Source: Aspidiotus rigidus (taxonomy: Eukaryota; Arthropoda; Insecta; Hemiptera; Diaspididae). Taken from it: 64,000 nucleotides of DNA. Position numbers and translations under genes: made by a program. Below the pieces are notes generated by a model that had not been told where the DNA came from, did not search any database, and worked only from the letters and a program-made list of their open reading frames with translations. The stretch covers positions 3,534,001 through 3,598,000 of the forward strand of contig JAVHKY010000053.1 of the NCBI GenBank assembly GCA_035079385.1. The letters are read 5' to 3'. Of this stretch, positions 1-12,829 are shown one piece after another. Within the stretch, counting starts at the first letter, position 1. The number at the start of each line of letters is the position of its first letter.

Positions 1-2600
1 TTTTTGAATAATCAATCAGATATTATCTAGTACATATTACAATTTCGTTTGAGCTCAAAACTACATCTGAGCGGACAACCTAAGGAATCGTCATTTTCAT
101 TGACAATAATTAAATTAGTTTTCGACCTTCAAGACTTCTCTTTCTAGTTTGCTTTTTAGGCACGAACCACGTTCGAAATAGTAAGGACTTATTTTCACAT
201 AGCACGCGTAGGTGGATTAACGACGTTTTTATAAAGAGTCGTAGTATTCTTAGGTTATAACTAATCAAGCAGTCTTAAAAATCGCCAGACAAATTTTTGA
301 AAATAAAATGGAAATAAAAACCAATCAAATTTGTTGTTTCATGATAAAAACATTCTGTAATCAGTGCCAGTAGACAGTGTCTATAAATCTGTACCAGAAA
401 CAACAAAAAAAAAAAAGTTGCTTTCACTTCGAGTACTTATTATAATTAGTTTTTACTTGAATAAAAAAGAAAAGTCCGCTCTTTTAAAATCTGATTTTGA
501 TTTTCATGAACTACTTAACTTTCTTACGCACATGAGAAGGAAGATGCAATTGAAAATTAGCCTCAAAAGTACCTAAGGTTCTAAACTTGCTGGCCAATTA
601 TCGATGCTATGCCACTGACACATAAATACGAACATCGAAACGAACTGATTACAATTATAGAAGATCGGATTGACGGTTTGTCGTTTAGGTTGACAATTGC
701 GGAAACACTGAAAAGAAAATTCAATTCAGGATATTATTATAAAATAGAAACAACGAACTCCCTCTCGTCTATTAAATAATCACTAAATCAATTCAAACAC
801 TGTGTTCGTAACACGAACTTCTAATTTCAAATAAAAAGATAGTTTCAATGCTTTGTTTTATCAATCGCAAATTTCAATCACAAATTTTTCTAGACAACAA
901 TAATCAACATTATTCTACGTAGCAAAAAATTATGTATGCTACGTAGTTTACCTACCGATGCTCAATTCGAAACAGTCTATCGTTCAGTTTCAGTGATGAT
1001 TTTACATCAGTTACCAAAAAGCATCCGAATATAATTACTACACAGTAGGAACTTCGGAGGGTAGAAAGCTGCAGTCATTTGAGATATTATCACGCCACAC
1101 TAGGCGATAATTAGACCAAGGAAAATATGTCCTTTTCCCTGGATGGAAGTCCGGTTTACTCTTAGTTCTAAAAGTTAGTACACGTACATATGTAAGAAAT
1201 TAATACTGACGATGAGAACTTTCGTTCACAAATTTGTAATCAATTTATAGTTACAGTTGTGATGATTCTGAAAGAGGCACGTCATTGTACTCTGGTAGAC
1301 GGTGAAAGGAACAGACAACGAGGAGTTCCTTCGATGAAAATTTTACCCGTCACGACAAGGCTTGTAGCCATGTTACGAAAAATTCAGGCGACCGTTATTA
1401 TTTTACTGCTCTTCAATAATTACCACTGAATTTTTGTATCGTATCGTGTATTACGAGAGCCATTCTTATTTGATTCTACAGTAAAAATTATGATAATTAT
1501 ACCGATCATGAACCTTTGAAATTGATTACGTAGAAAGAAAATATGTCTTTAGATCTTACCAGTCGTTAATGAAGTATGATATTCCAGTCTCTGACTCATT
1601 CTCTTCTCACTTTTACCAATTCTAAGAAGATTTACCTGGGGAACAGAAGAACTATCTACTCCTAACATCGTGTGGATATTACCTTCAGATATTTTAGTAT
1701 AACAGGAACGAACCAAAATCCCGAGGGACCAAATATTAAGATTATAAAGGTAAATTTATTCAAGTTTTCTTAGAACAGGAATCCCATTCCCAAAGGAATC
1801 GTGGAATCCGGGTTTTTCTTTTTTCGTGAGAGAGTTCGTCGCTCTTATCAAAATTCAAAAAAATATTGGATTCGCTCGGTTTCCCATTCCCTGCCCTGCT
1901 CCAGATCGAGCTATGACCGTTCTATAGGAGCGCTAAGGTCTCATGATTTTGAAATTTGCTGAACAATAAAATACGCCCCTACGAATGAAAAAGTCGTAAT
2001 TTTGAATATTTCTACAAAAAGTTAGTAATGCTGAAAATTTTATCAAAACCATGTACAGTATTTTCAACCTCAGGTGATTTTCAGGTTTCCCATCATTCGG
2101 CTCGTGGTGCTACCTATCGTTCGTAGAAGAAACAAGAGTATAGGAATTTTGATTGGTTGTAACCTACCCTTCTTGCCCCGTCATTTTTCACTGCTTGACG
2201 GCTGTCGCATTGTTGTCGCTGCGACGCTCAATGCACAGAGCGTCCAATTTCGTATCTCCCATTCTCCCACCGTTCCTCCTTGCCCGCACTGTAAGACACC
2301 CGTCCCCACCAAGTAGAATGTTAGATGAACGGCCATATTTTATTTTTTCAATCGGAGTGTTCAGAGAAGGAACACGTGTGATGTTTGGTGCTGTGCAAGA
2401 ACAAGTTCTTTGTAATCCGTTATCCGTAAGTTGTTTACAAAATTTCAAATTTTATTGTTTTCTGACTTCAGCTGTGTTTAGTTCCCCTTAATCATTCTGA
2501 AAATTTATTTATTTTATTATATTGATTGCCGCTTCCGATTGATATCTTCGCGAGTTTTATTTCAATATTATTACTAATTTTATGTGTTCGCAAATAATCA
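1..2600. other. Upstream intergenic DNA, no gene seen
   Basis: This is AT-rich sequence ahead of the exd start codon. The only open frames are short, overlap on both strands around 2074-2491, and have no recognisable motif. Composition becomes more GC- and CpG-rich at about 2160-2320, which could mark upstream regulatory DNA of exd, but no specific site can be named. Confidence 0.6.
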
Positions 2601-2714
2601 CCATGTTCGGAGTCGTGTGAAAACACCGCGTTGGTTAAAATTCCTCGCGTTTCGAGAGTAGCGTTAAAGTAGCGTATAGTGCTCGCATTTTGATAATTTT
2701 CGGCGAGGAAGATT

Positions 2715-2911
2715 ATGGACGAACAGAGTCGTATGATGCATCCGAGTGGTCAAGTTGGTATGATACCGCAACCTTATGGAATGCAACCTGTAGATCCGAA
2801 TCATGGGACGACCACAACTCCAGACCAGGAGACCAGAAAACAGGATATCGGCGAAATATTGCAACAGATCATAAATATCACCGATCAGTCTCTGGATGAA
2901 GCTCAAGCCAG
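2715..2911 (+). CDS. exd: Extradenticle (PBC-class TALE homeodomain protein), coding exon 1
   Basis: Extradenticle/PBX proteins are nuclear Hox cofactors that bind DNA with Hox and Meis/Homothorax partners. This exon starts at an ATG preceded by a CpG-rich leader and encodes about 65 residues. It opens with MDEQSRMMHPSGQVGM, followed by a Gly/Pro/Gln-rich stretch and then the start of the PBC-A domain (DIGEILQQI near residue 44, SLDEAQAR near 58-65). These match the N-terminus of insect Exd and vertebrate PBX1. The frame meets a TAA at 2913, but only beyond the donor AG|GTAAAT at 2911/2912, so the exon ends in phase 2 and the next exon completes the final Arg codon. Asn-Ile in QQIINIT is a mild variation on the usual sequence. 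The homeodomain is not in this window. Confidence 0.93.
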
Positions 2912-3261
2912 GTAAATATCGCTCAATATCGGCGCCGCTTACTGGATACGTAATTTTGCCGATACGTTTGTACGAAAATGAGAATCACGATACGAATATG
3001 AAATCACGTTTACTATTGCTTCGGAACTTCGTTTTCCCCTCTCGAAATGTCAATGTTCTCTGAAAAAAAAGTTATATATTTGCGTGTTTTGAGGTAATTT
3101 GCGATGAACGAAGGTATCTTCGATTGAGACTTCCTAAAATTGTGTGAAATCGTTCTTCGAATATCGTAACAATGGAGTTCTTACAACGGCAGTGTTGAAA
3201 TACATTATCTTTGTTAGAGTACGTGCTAAATTTCATATTTTCTATTATTTGTTTGTTTCAG
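2912..3261 (+). other. exd: exd intron 1 (350 bp)
   Basis: The intron has a GTAAAT donor and an acceptor TTGTTTCAG ending at 3261. Splicing restores the Arg codon and runs directly from SLDEAQAR into KHTLNCHRM, as in all Exd/PBX proteins. Nothing else is visible in it. Confidence 0.9.
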
Positions 3262-3335
3262 AAAACATACCCTTAATTGTCATCGAATGAGGCCATCTCT
3301 GTTCAGCGTATTATGTGAAATAAAGGAAAAAACAG
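3262..3335 (+). CDS. exd: Extradenticle, coding exon 2 (PBC-A domain continued)
   Basis: This 74-base exon encodes [20 protein letters not shown] followed by KEKT, the highly conserved PBC-A segment used for contact with Meis/Homothorax proteins. The acceptor is a pyrimidine-rich tract ending CAG at 3261 and the donor is CAG|GTAAAC at 3335/3336. The exon ends in phase 1 with a lone G, as expected if the next codon is the conserved Val. R-P-S-L replaces the more common K-P-A-L. No exon encoding the rest of PBC-A, PBC-B or the homeodomain was found downstream on the + strand, so intron 2 must be very long if the locus is intact. Confidence 0.93.
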
Positions 3336-6329
3336 GTAAACTACATACCTTCCTAATTCAACGCCTCTTGCGGTGCTGTTATCAGTAGAATCAGTTAGTT
3401 GCTCGTTGAAAGTTTCGGAGGAGTATCGTCGAATTTTTGGAGCTGCATGGTATTTTGTTTGAAGAAATCGAAGATGACTAACGACAGCATCTCATTGACG
3501 CCTCTCTAAGGCTATAGTAACCTTGAATTTGGTTATAAGACGTTCGTTAGCTATGTGAAGCATTCAGTTTCCCTGTCTGTCGCCATTGTTTGAACGTTAA
3601 ATGCTAATGCATCCGTATTGAATACTGATTTATGTACCTCTCGTTCTCGGATATTATTGATGGAGATGCTAGACAGTAGCAGTTAGGCTATTTAGTGTTG
3701 GTTTTTTTTCTCGTTTCACCTGTAACCGGCAATTTGTAATAAGATTCTGTGCAGAATGGTAGCGTACGTAAAAGAGTAATGTTTTTTAGCGCTAATTATA
3801 CTCAAGGATGATCGAGTATTAATGTCATCGTGATTGATGTTCGAAATTTAGTCGACTTCACGTTCGAGGTTGGCTGTGTGAATGGTGATTTTCGTGCCGT
3901 ATTTCTCGAATTAATCCATTTTTGAAGATTTGGGTGAGACCTCGTCGTTTTGAACAAAAAATTTAAATTTTGTCACTTATCGGTCGACGTGAACAAAGAG
4001 TATGACATTGTACTTATTTTTCTATCATTATTTCTCTTCCTTGAAACCAATTACCTGGTTGAGTAATGTTGTTGGAGTATTATTGGCGACTGTGAAATTT
4101 TCTCGCTAATTTTGAGCTTTTCAAGGGAAAAATGTTGACTCTTTATTTAGCCCAAGTTGACTGTATGGAGGTCTTTTACTATTATTCCGTGGAAGTACTG
4201 AAAAACGTGTTGCTAATTTTCCCACCTCGAAAAATTATGAGTGTAACTCTCGAGGTCGATGAGTTTTATTCGTTGTTTGACGAAGTAAAAGTCACCCTTT
4301 CAACTTTGCTCGCTTAAATCAGTCACGTAAATTTCTACTACATTAATAAATATTAAAGTTTTATTTCAGTCGCGTACAACCCTTGTGTTTCATTAATGTA
4401 GTGGTCTCCATTAATTTAGACCGCCCTGGGAGACCAGCATAAACGCCTCTCTTCGTTCGTACATTTCGTAAGGGTTTTTGAGCTTCTCATCTCGTTCTTT
4501 TTGCCGGTAATTAACCAAAATGAGGCACTATTGTGAGGAAGACAAAAAACTTACCGCGACGTTTCAGTTCACTTTGCACGAGTTTAGATTGTGGACTGAT
4601 TCTTTACAAGGTATGTAAGGGCATTATCAAGTCTATGAGTGTTGGTGATCCGTATTGTGTATTTGCGTGTGCTTGATGCGTGTTCTCTTCTTCTTCGTAG
4701 TCGAGATAGTGCGAGGTAATCTTCTTACTCGAGGTATATTTCCATCTTGCGAATTTGAGAGCAGATGATGAAAGCCATCTTCTTACTCGATATTGAATGA
4801 TGAGCGATGTTCCTTCGAGTATATAGTATTGATTCTGAATATTTGATGTTTGTTCTTGCGAGCGGAAGACAGAGTTGACTGTTCTACTGTTTATGATTTT
4901 GTGTTGATAGTACTATGATGAAAAATCATGTGATTTTAATCAGGATCAGTTTATTTCGTCATCTATCTTGCGGTTTTAAAACGTAACGTAAACAAATTAG
5001 ATTAATTTCATTTAACACTACCTATGAATATTGAGTAGGTGAAATGTACTTCATAGGTCGTAATCAAACGTAACGTTAAAGACGTAAGTACGTTCAAATT
5101 TGTGGTTTTGATGTGAAACGATAGAACTTCTGAAACTTATTGAAAGTTTATTCCGCGATTCTGAGAAACTGCTAGTAGCCTAGTGAGGAACGTGACCATG
5201 GCTCTTATTGAGGGATTATGCGATTGTTTTATGATCTTCTATGGTTTTTACGTATCGTTGGGAAGAATAGCTTTGGAGCCAAAAACAAAAGTTGGAAAGT
5301 AGAAAATTCTCTTCTATCTATTTCTACTTCGCCTTCATTTTCTTCCCCGCTTCGGTATTACTTTTTTTTTTCCTTGTAGAGGATGTAGGAATTCTTGTCT
5401 CTCCTAAACTATGTGACCGATGAAAAGATGAGATGTATTCGTGGATACAGAAATCATTGAGTTGAGAGCGCATTAGCACTTATCTAGTGTCATACTTTTC
5501 TTCGGTATCGACTTTTCTCTTCGTCGTTATATCTCCTCCAGCATAATTTGTTTGTTTGGTAATGGTTTCTATGAAACCGCGGAACGTCGCGGTGTGATGA
5601 CGATTAAAACGACTTTAAAAGTCTGAGAGTCTACCCACAGCAGTAGCCTACCGCCCGAATGAATCTGGTAAATGTCCAACACTCAATTCTGATAAAATAA
5701 ATTCCAATTCCTGGGTAGAGGTAGACTTCATTTTTGAGCTTGAAAAGAAAATTGTCTCTACTTTTTTTCTTTCTCTAAAGATACAGAGTTCTATTTAAAA
5801 TTGTATCGAAGTTCTTGAGAGAATTCTTGTACATTATTTTTGAATGGTGCTCACCTTTGATAAGGTCCAATAACTTTGAGAATGGAAATGAACCTCAGTC
5901 AAACTATGTAGTAATTGACCCGACGTTTTATGAAGTTTCCTATTCTGATCATGTAAATTGACTTCGTATCTCATTATTTGAAGATTCTGAACCAATACTG
6001 TAAAGACGGAGTTATTCATGCTACAAAGAAGACCACAATTTTACTGATGAGTTACAGATGAACGAGCAAATAGAAGTTAGGAAGAAGATAATAGAAGAAG
6101 ATGAAAGAAAAGATAATAGAAGAAGATGAAAGAAAAACGTGATAGTGATCCTCCTTTCAGCGTGCCCTCATTGTATCGATTATTTATAGAATTGGTTGAA
6201 AATGTCTGCATTTTGAAGAGTGAGAGTAGACCATTCGGTAAGGGGTCGAGATGAGGACAGTTTTAAAAGAGTCACATTTCATGTCTTCTCATTCCAAAAT
6301 TACCCATAATTTGGAAATAATTTAGATTA
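3336..6329 (+). other. exd: Start of exd intron 2, no gene seen
   Basis: The sequence is AT-rich with no repeats of note except a short purine run of AGAAGATGAAAG-type units at about 6085-6135. Open frames are under 65 codons and show no motif. Confidence 0.6.
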
Positions 6330-7200
6330 TATACAGGGCACCTGATTTAAATGAGGAAATGAATGAGACGAGGCTCAGGAAGGACTTGGATTGTATAGGA
6401 CCCCTGGTTTGAATGAGGAAATGAATCAAGACGAGGCTCAGGAAGGATCTTTACGGTTAATCAAACAATTGAAAAAGCAAATGATTATGATAAGGGAAAT
6501 ACTCCTTCCCTATAGAGATTTTTATGAAGAGTTTAAGATGACTTTTTGTGATAAGCAATGGTAAGGGGAAATTGGTGGAAATTTTTGGAGCAATCTGTCG
6601 AAAAATACAGATATTTACGGGTAAGACTTCGAACTAGGCAAAGGGATCGTACAAGGTGATCGTCTATGCCTCAATTAGTTCAATTGTGTCCTTAAGTAAA
6701 TATTCCGTGATGTGAACTGGGAGGGTGAAAGTATGAAACCCGCGTAAGATTGGCTGATGACGTTGTGCTTTTAGAGAAGACAAACAAAGAACTTCGAGAA
6801 ATAGCTATCGCGGGACTAAGTATTAATGTTGGTAAGACCAAAAGGACCAGCAATCAGAGTGTCTACAGGTGCTGAAAAGTCCTTGAAAGTACCGAAATTT
6901 CCAGAAAAAATTGTGCAAGTCCTTCATTCTCATCTCAAGGCGGTGTTTCATGTTATAAAAAATATAATTGACGTTTTCAATATCTGTGTAGGCAAACTAA
7001 AAAGTCTTGCAAAAGGTCTTAATACCGTGCTTCATTTCCACTTTTCAATTTTTGCTGACACCCTGTCTATGGTAGGGGAGGAGAGTTGGCCTAATTTGGC
7101 GAGGAAGAAACTAGGCAGAACATGACTGAAGTAGAATCTGACCCAGTAATTGGAGAAAAGAGGGGAAGTGGCGTGAAGGTCGTTCTAAGATTTGAAACAT
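6330..7200 (+). pseudogene. Fossil non-LTR retrotransposon, reverse transcriptase piece
   Basis: Non-LTR retrotransposon reverse transcriptases copy their RNA at a nicked target. With frameshifts allowed, the + strand reads VQGDRL (the RQGDPL-type motif) near 6645-6670, then RLADDVVLLE near 6750-6775, which matches the F/LADD catalytic motif and the usual VLL tail. LSINVGKTK follows near 6810-6840, the conserved segment after the catalytic box. Many stops and frameshifts show it is long dead. The clade cannot be fixed from this piece. Confidence 0.65.
6338..6451 (+). repeat. Imperfect tandem duplication, two ~58-bp units
   Basis: The block reading TTAAATGAGGAAATGAATG then AGACGAGGCTCAGGAAGGA recurs with small changes about 58 bases later. 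It lies at the 5' edge of the retrotransposon remnant and probably belongs to it. Confidence 0.7.
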
Positions 7201-7584
7201 GAATGAAAGGTCTTGGAAACCAGTACCTTACCTGTGAATTGGTTCCTAACGACAAGACGACTTATATTTATATCATGTTTGATGAATTTCTAGCTTTAAA
7301 GGATGTTGATTAGTGCGTACAAGGAATCGACAGATAAGAAGGAAGAGGATATATGACGAAAAATTTCCTGGGGCAAGCGGGAATCTTCCCCCGCGACCTT
7401 TCGTTTTCATGATGAATGCGATAAGCATTAGTTTACCAGGCCCTTAAGATTAGATCGTCGTATTATTTCATCTCCAGATGGAAGTTCCATCTTGTGATAG
7501 AAAGGGTACAAAGACCACAATACATTAGGTTGTTGCTTATGTACAACACCCCTTCAAGGATTTTTCGCTCTTTCCTATAGGCTT

Positions 7585-8620
7585 CAGTGTGCGTTGGCTT
7601 CCTCTAGATTTTGCATTCTATCCTATTGTTCTCCAGTGCGAGAAGTGCGAATAGTTGATGGTGTTCTCATTGCCTCTTTTCACTGCGAATTTGGTGCTCT
7701 AATCTATCGCATTCGTTTCCAGAAGGAATTGGTCTACCTGTCTACCAGTGCCTGCAGCCTCACCACACAATTGGGATATCATCTCCGTATCTAGCCCAGA
7801 ATTTGATCGATTTTCTAACCTTGCTGCCTTTCAATATCCTGTTTTCCCTGTCATACATGGATATCTCTGCCACAATCCGGTGATCCCATCGCAATTTTTT
7901 TTCCTGACATTATAACTTGTTTTCGAATCGACTGCAGTTCTGGTTCGCGATCTTTCCTACTATTTTTGCGTACTTCAGCCCATCAGGGCTCCCATGGTAT
8001 TTGTTGTTTTGCAGCAGAATAAGAAGTTCCTCCTTTGTTTATGTTTGTCACGTCCAAAGATATCAGTTCATCATTGTTCTTGATTACCGCCTTGTCCAGT
8101 CCCTCTATTAGCTCCTTGTTGTTTCTGGTACTAACTTTGTCCGAGTGTGAACTAGTAGTTTTTATTCTTCGAGAATTTGGCGGCGATCTTCGCTATCTTG
8201 TCACATGGTGATGGAATGCCATTAACGAGTGGTCTGAGTTTTATAAGCCCCTAGAATTTTGAAGCCATCGGATTTATCTCAAGCGTCCTCTCACTGCCAG
8301 GTACATTGTTCTTTATCAAGACAGTTCTCAGGCTGTTCTGGTATTTCTGGGTCGGGTCCTTTTTCAGCTCTTGGTTTCTATTTTCCGCGATGTATCTTTC
8401 CACTTTTTGTGTGTAGTCATCCTTCTCCATTACCACTACCGTGTTGCTTTTGTCCGCCTTTTCATGTTCCGTTGAATCTTCTTCTGTAGATTTGTGACCG
8501 TTCTCTGCATTAATTGCCTTCTGTCATTGTCCAACAGTAGTTTCCCAATTCTGGTTCGGGCTTCTGGTTTCAATGGTTTGGATTATTTGATCGCAACCAA
8601 TGGCCATGTTTTTAAACTTA
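7585..8620 (-). pseudogene. Penelope-like element fragment (N-terminal and central RT)
   Basis: On the minus strand this reads, with frameshifts, KADKSNTVVVMEKDDYTQK near 8465-8410 (the conserved ADK...VVVM block of Penelope RT), then LVNGIPSPCDKIAKIAAKF near 8235-8175, then LISLDVTN near 8075-8050 (catalytic motif A). Further on it aligns base by base with the PLE at 50112, including AAAGGAGGAACTTCT and the GTATGGAAAAC region, down to about 7585. It thus holds 5' parts missing from the two other copies. Multiple stops and small indels make it non-functional. Both edges are approximate; no terminal repeat or target duplication is recognisable. Confidence 0.75.
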
Positions 8621-8639
8621 CAAAGGAATAAAAAAACTA

Positions 8640-11600
8640 CGAGATATATTGGCTCAGAAGAATAAAGAAATTTTTGACAAAGAAATTATGAGCACTTCGA
8701 TGAAATACAAGAAAAGTAAGGAGAAAAATTGTATTCTCTCTCAAAAAAAGAAAGTAATGCTTTTTGGTAACGAATTAAATTCTGGAAAATTAATTCCGTT
8801 TTATCTCAATTTTGTGCTGTATGCATGACCAGATTGGAAAAAAAAACGATCATCTATATCAGAGGAAGGACCTTCGCGTAAAGATGATATCGTATTAATT
8901 TCCTCTCTTCAAAGCCAGACCTATTGTCTCCAAATTCTCTCTCTTCGATCCGAGTCAGTCGTAGGAAATTTTATGGCGAAGAAATAATGAGTGTTCCGTA
9001 GCAAATCGAGGGGAGGCGTCTACTCTTTCAATTTTAGGCAGCATCGTATCAGAATTTGGTTCGTTCGTATCTTATTTATCTGGGAAACGAAATTAATTCG
9101 TGTATTGCCAGAAGGACCGAGGTCTTCACATTTCATTATCAAATATGGGAAAGAAGAAAGAAACGCGGAGACATTCTTCGTGGTTATTTTAATCGCGAGT
9201 GAGAAGAAATCATCGGACGGATGAAGACTGTTAAGAACTCGAATATGACTTTTTCATTGATTCATCGATTGTTATTCCAGAAGCGACTGTCGATCACCTT
9301 CAAAGAATGATTTCCAGAGCTCTTATTCAACTTAACATTTTCATTAATGCGCGAGAATTTTTCGCTTTCTTTGATGCCTGCTGTATACATTGTCGTTCTT
9401 TGTCTGTCTGTCTGATATTCTGTTCATTTTTTTTTTTTTTTTTTTTTTACTTTCGTATTCACAATTAAATACAATGAAAAGAAACTAAGTGCACTGTGCG
9501 CTGGCACTATAAGAGTACTGGTCTGCAAAGAAAGGAAAAAAATAAAAAGATCTTCGTCAAGATAGTAAATTACTAACGAACCATTACGAGCGTCCACGAG
9601 GATCATCTACGGTTGATCGTTCTCATTTAAATAAAGGCGAGAACCGTAACTAGATGTGTGCAATGTCAGAGGTGAAGATATCATCGATGTAAATACATAG
9701 GTATATACTTCGTACTGCATTGACGTTGATAGATGACGGCGTAATTACCTCCGAAACATGGCACACGATAGACCAGAATATAGACGAGAAACGTGTACAT
9801 CCATATTTTTATCTCCGTAGGATGCTGCGAGAGTAAGTAACGTCGTCGGAGTAACAAAAACACTCTTGCGGACCAATATGATGCAGACGTGGTACCCTGT
9901 AGGACTGGATGATATTTTCAAAGTTGCAGGTTAAGAGTAATGTGCGAGTACAATTCTAATTTTCGATTTTCGTTTTGGATAATTGTACTCGACTTTTGGG
10001 CGAGGAAATTACCGTCATGAGTATTTCAAGTATTCTGTAAAAAGATGATGTATTTAATGAACGAGTGAACTCTCGTATAAAAATAACCATCATCGGCACT
10101 TACGCAGGCCGAGAAAGTTAGAATGAAAAAAAAGGGAGACTTCGTGTATGTGTGCGTATATATATTTATAAATGTATGTATTATACGTAGGAAAACTTGA
10201 CAGTTACTGGTCGTTTCGACGTAAATCTAAAATTAGAAAGACTAGAGTAGTGCAGTAAAGATTGCACGTTCTTCATTCTTGTTAAGTATCATCAAAACGT
10301 GTAACCATCATCTGGCTACGATGCACGTCAAAGATTTTCTTTCTCCGCAGTTTAGTTGGTCGAGTAAACCATTCTGTTTTCGCACCTTGCGGCCTTTTCA
10401 TTGTTCTGAAGACGGAACAAAGTTTTCTATCTTTTGTCTCGGAAAAACTCCATGGTATTAGCTGAAGTGGCTATCTTGCTAATCTATTCTAGAGTGCATC
10501 CGGATATTTATCGAACTCGTAAAAAGAAGTATTGCAGTAGTTGTGCTATCATTCTTTCAAAATTATATTTCGATACTCCGCTCGTATAGAAGTTCGAATT
10601 GTCGGTCTAAATTGTGTACATTTAGAAATTGGACTCGCGGAAAAAGAACGGTCGGAAAAGCGTGTACGTATATACGAACGTGAATACGATGCGAGGAAAA
10701 GCTAGAGAAGGAAATAATGCAGTCGGGAAGAAGGAAAAGGGGAAGCGTAAAACAGAGTGCAAAATAGAAATGAAAATAGAAAATTCGTTTCCACCCATGA
10801 CGTGACGTCGTTCGACTGGAAAACGTTGAAAAGGGGAAAAAAGAGAAGTGTACACGAGTGTGTGTGTATACCGTATATGTATAACCCAAGACCGAAAAAG
10901 GGTTACACTTACAAAACGAATGCGGCGGAGATAAAGCTTAGAAACAGACGAGCCGCAGCTATGCAAGAAAAAGAAGAAGAAGAAGGCAGGGATGATGGTA
11001 GGAAGAAGAAGAAAAAAAAAGAGCAAGAACGCGAGATACAGTAGAATGAACCAGAAATAGACGTAAAAGAGATACGACTCGTTTCACTCGACTTGGTTGT
11101 TGCTCATGAATTATTCATGAGAGCTGCCACACCGTACCGAATCGAATTCAAATCCCTCCGCCGTTACCATCCCTCGTATTTCTCTCGATATGTATTACGT
11201 ATACTTCAAAAATTTCCTTCGTCTGAAGTATTTGTCATAACACCACTACAATATACAGTTACAACCGAATGCAGCCGCTCAAATTTGTATAGATACCCTA
11301 GCGCAAGATACATTACCGACGAAGTGAGGGTGGCTGCGTCAGGTTACTATCCTTGTATGTACGCTCGCTTTGTTTTCTTCTAGCTTCTTGAAATACCTGC
11401 GCACATTGTATTTTTGCATAATAGGTAAGGCCAGCTCGCCGGTACGGACATTTATTTATACGGCGATGCGTGTCACGGGGATGTTGATTTTGTGACTAAT
11501 GCGTTTTTCAGATGATCTGATGCTGCGTATGTTAATTCTGTGTAGTATTTGACCCTGGTGTCTCCTAGAATGGAGTTGGGTCTTGAGCGAATTTCCGATC

Positions 11601-12220
11601 GATGTTCAAGGATTGTTTGTCTTGCATATCTGAACGAGACATGTTTTGATGGATGGGAGGACGCGTGGATTGTTTTTTCCAGACTACTCAATTAAGAGTA
11701 TTTTTCATATCGCGAGAAGTGTAGTAAACAGAAGAAAGCCTACACTCGATTTGTTTGTGTAAGCGAGAGCCTAGGAATAGAAAATGGATTTAGGTGCTTC
11801 ACGTATTTGCGGGAACGTGATACCTTCGAAGCAGAAAACTGTGTGAAGAGCTAGTTGAATTTCGAGAATAGAATGTCGTATTAAGGGACTGGTGGAAATG
11901 TATAGAGTGAAAATTGAAGTTCTACTAGTCTAAGTAGTATAACTTCGACTTGTAAAGTCGAAAAGACGCCTTATTGGTTTTTTCGAAACATTTTCACCAT
12001 CATATTGTAAGCTGAAAGTGCAAAATTCACGAGAAATTGGACGTCTTATGAATATTTATTGGGTTGTGGAGAATGTCCTAATTTCGGATGGACACAATTT
12101 TAATAAATTTTTATCGAATTACTTCTGTCTCGCGGGTCATGTCTCGAAAACTGCTATTTCCCGGGAGTATGTAAAAGGAATGGACTGGTTTATGTAGTGA
12201 TTTCACTTGCAAAATAATCC
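8640..12220. other. Intronic or intergenic DNA, no gene seen
   Basis: The stretch contains a T-run at 9427-9448, short T/G/A-rich tracts, and purine-rich AGAAGAAG tracts at about 10965-11035. The longest open frames (about 95-135 codons near 10620-11045) are low-complexity Phe/Ser- or Lys/Glu-rich readings of biased DNA on opposite strands, and are not taken as genes. Confidence 0.55.
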
Positions 12221-12228
12221 CATAACCG

Positions 12229-12802
12229 CTAGCTGATTAGTCTTTGTGCTTTGTTGTTTTCTTTTACCAGGCCATTGACTCCATAATGGGGCAAAGAATC
12301 GTTACAAAACTGATGAATATTTTGAAAAACTGAACACAATTCAGGAATTTTGAATCATCTTCTGAAGCGGTTGAAGCCTTTCGCAGAGTGGTCAGTTCCG
12401 GGAAAACCGGAAAAAGCCGGAGAATTTGAGTACTCGTGGAAAAGTCGGGTACTCTTAGCTAAGATCAGGGATTTTTTTGAGATTCGTGGCCAAATAATCC
12501 GAGATACGAAAGAAAATCAGTACTACTAGGATTTCAACAAAGGAGTTTGCTTCAAAAATCATTAAAGATGTATTGATTCATTTTCTTTTTTTTTTTGGGG
12601 GGGGGGGGGGGAATGGCGAAGGAGGGTGAAGATTTTAGTCTAGAAAAGTAAAGGAATTTTTTTCGGGAAAAAACTGGCCCCTATGTCTGGGTTATGAATC
12701 AGGAACTCTCTTACTTGACTGATGCTCTAGAAATTTACTTTTCTTTATGGGAAATCAAATGTAAAGAAAAGATAAATGAAGTTTGAAAGCCAATCAGCTA
12801 GC
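12229..12802. repeat. Degenerate inverted-repeat element with GCTAGCTGATT ends
   Basis: The left end GCTAGCTGATTAG at 12229 recurs inverted as CCAATCAGCTAGC ending at 12802. The same GCTAGCTGATTGG sequence recurs at 24613 and, more weakly, at 24370, so it is dispersed. A T-run and G-run (12586-12611) lie inside. Boundaries and superfamily are uncertain. Confidence 0.4.
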
Positions 12803-12829
12803 AACATTTCCAAATTTTACACATTTAAT

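Noticed and set aside
10563..11044. Overlapping 95-134 codon frames on both strands
   Set aside because: Phe/Ser- and Lys/Glu-rich complementary readings of purine-rich DNA; low complexity with no domain.
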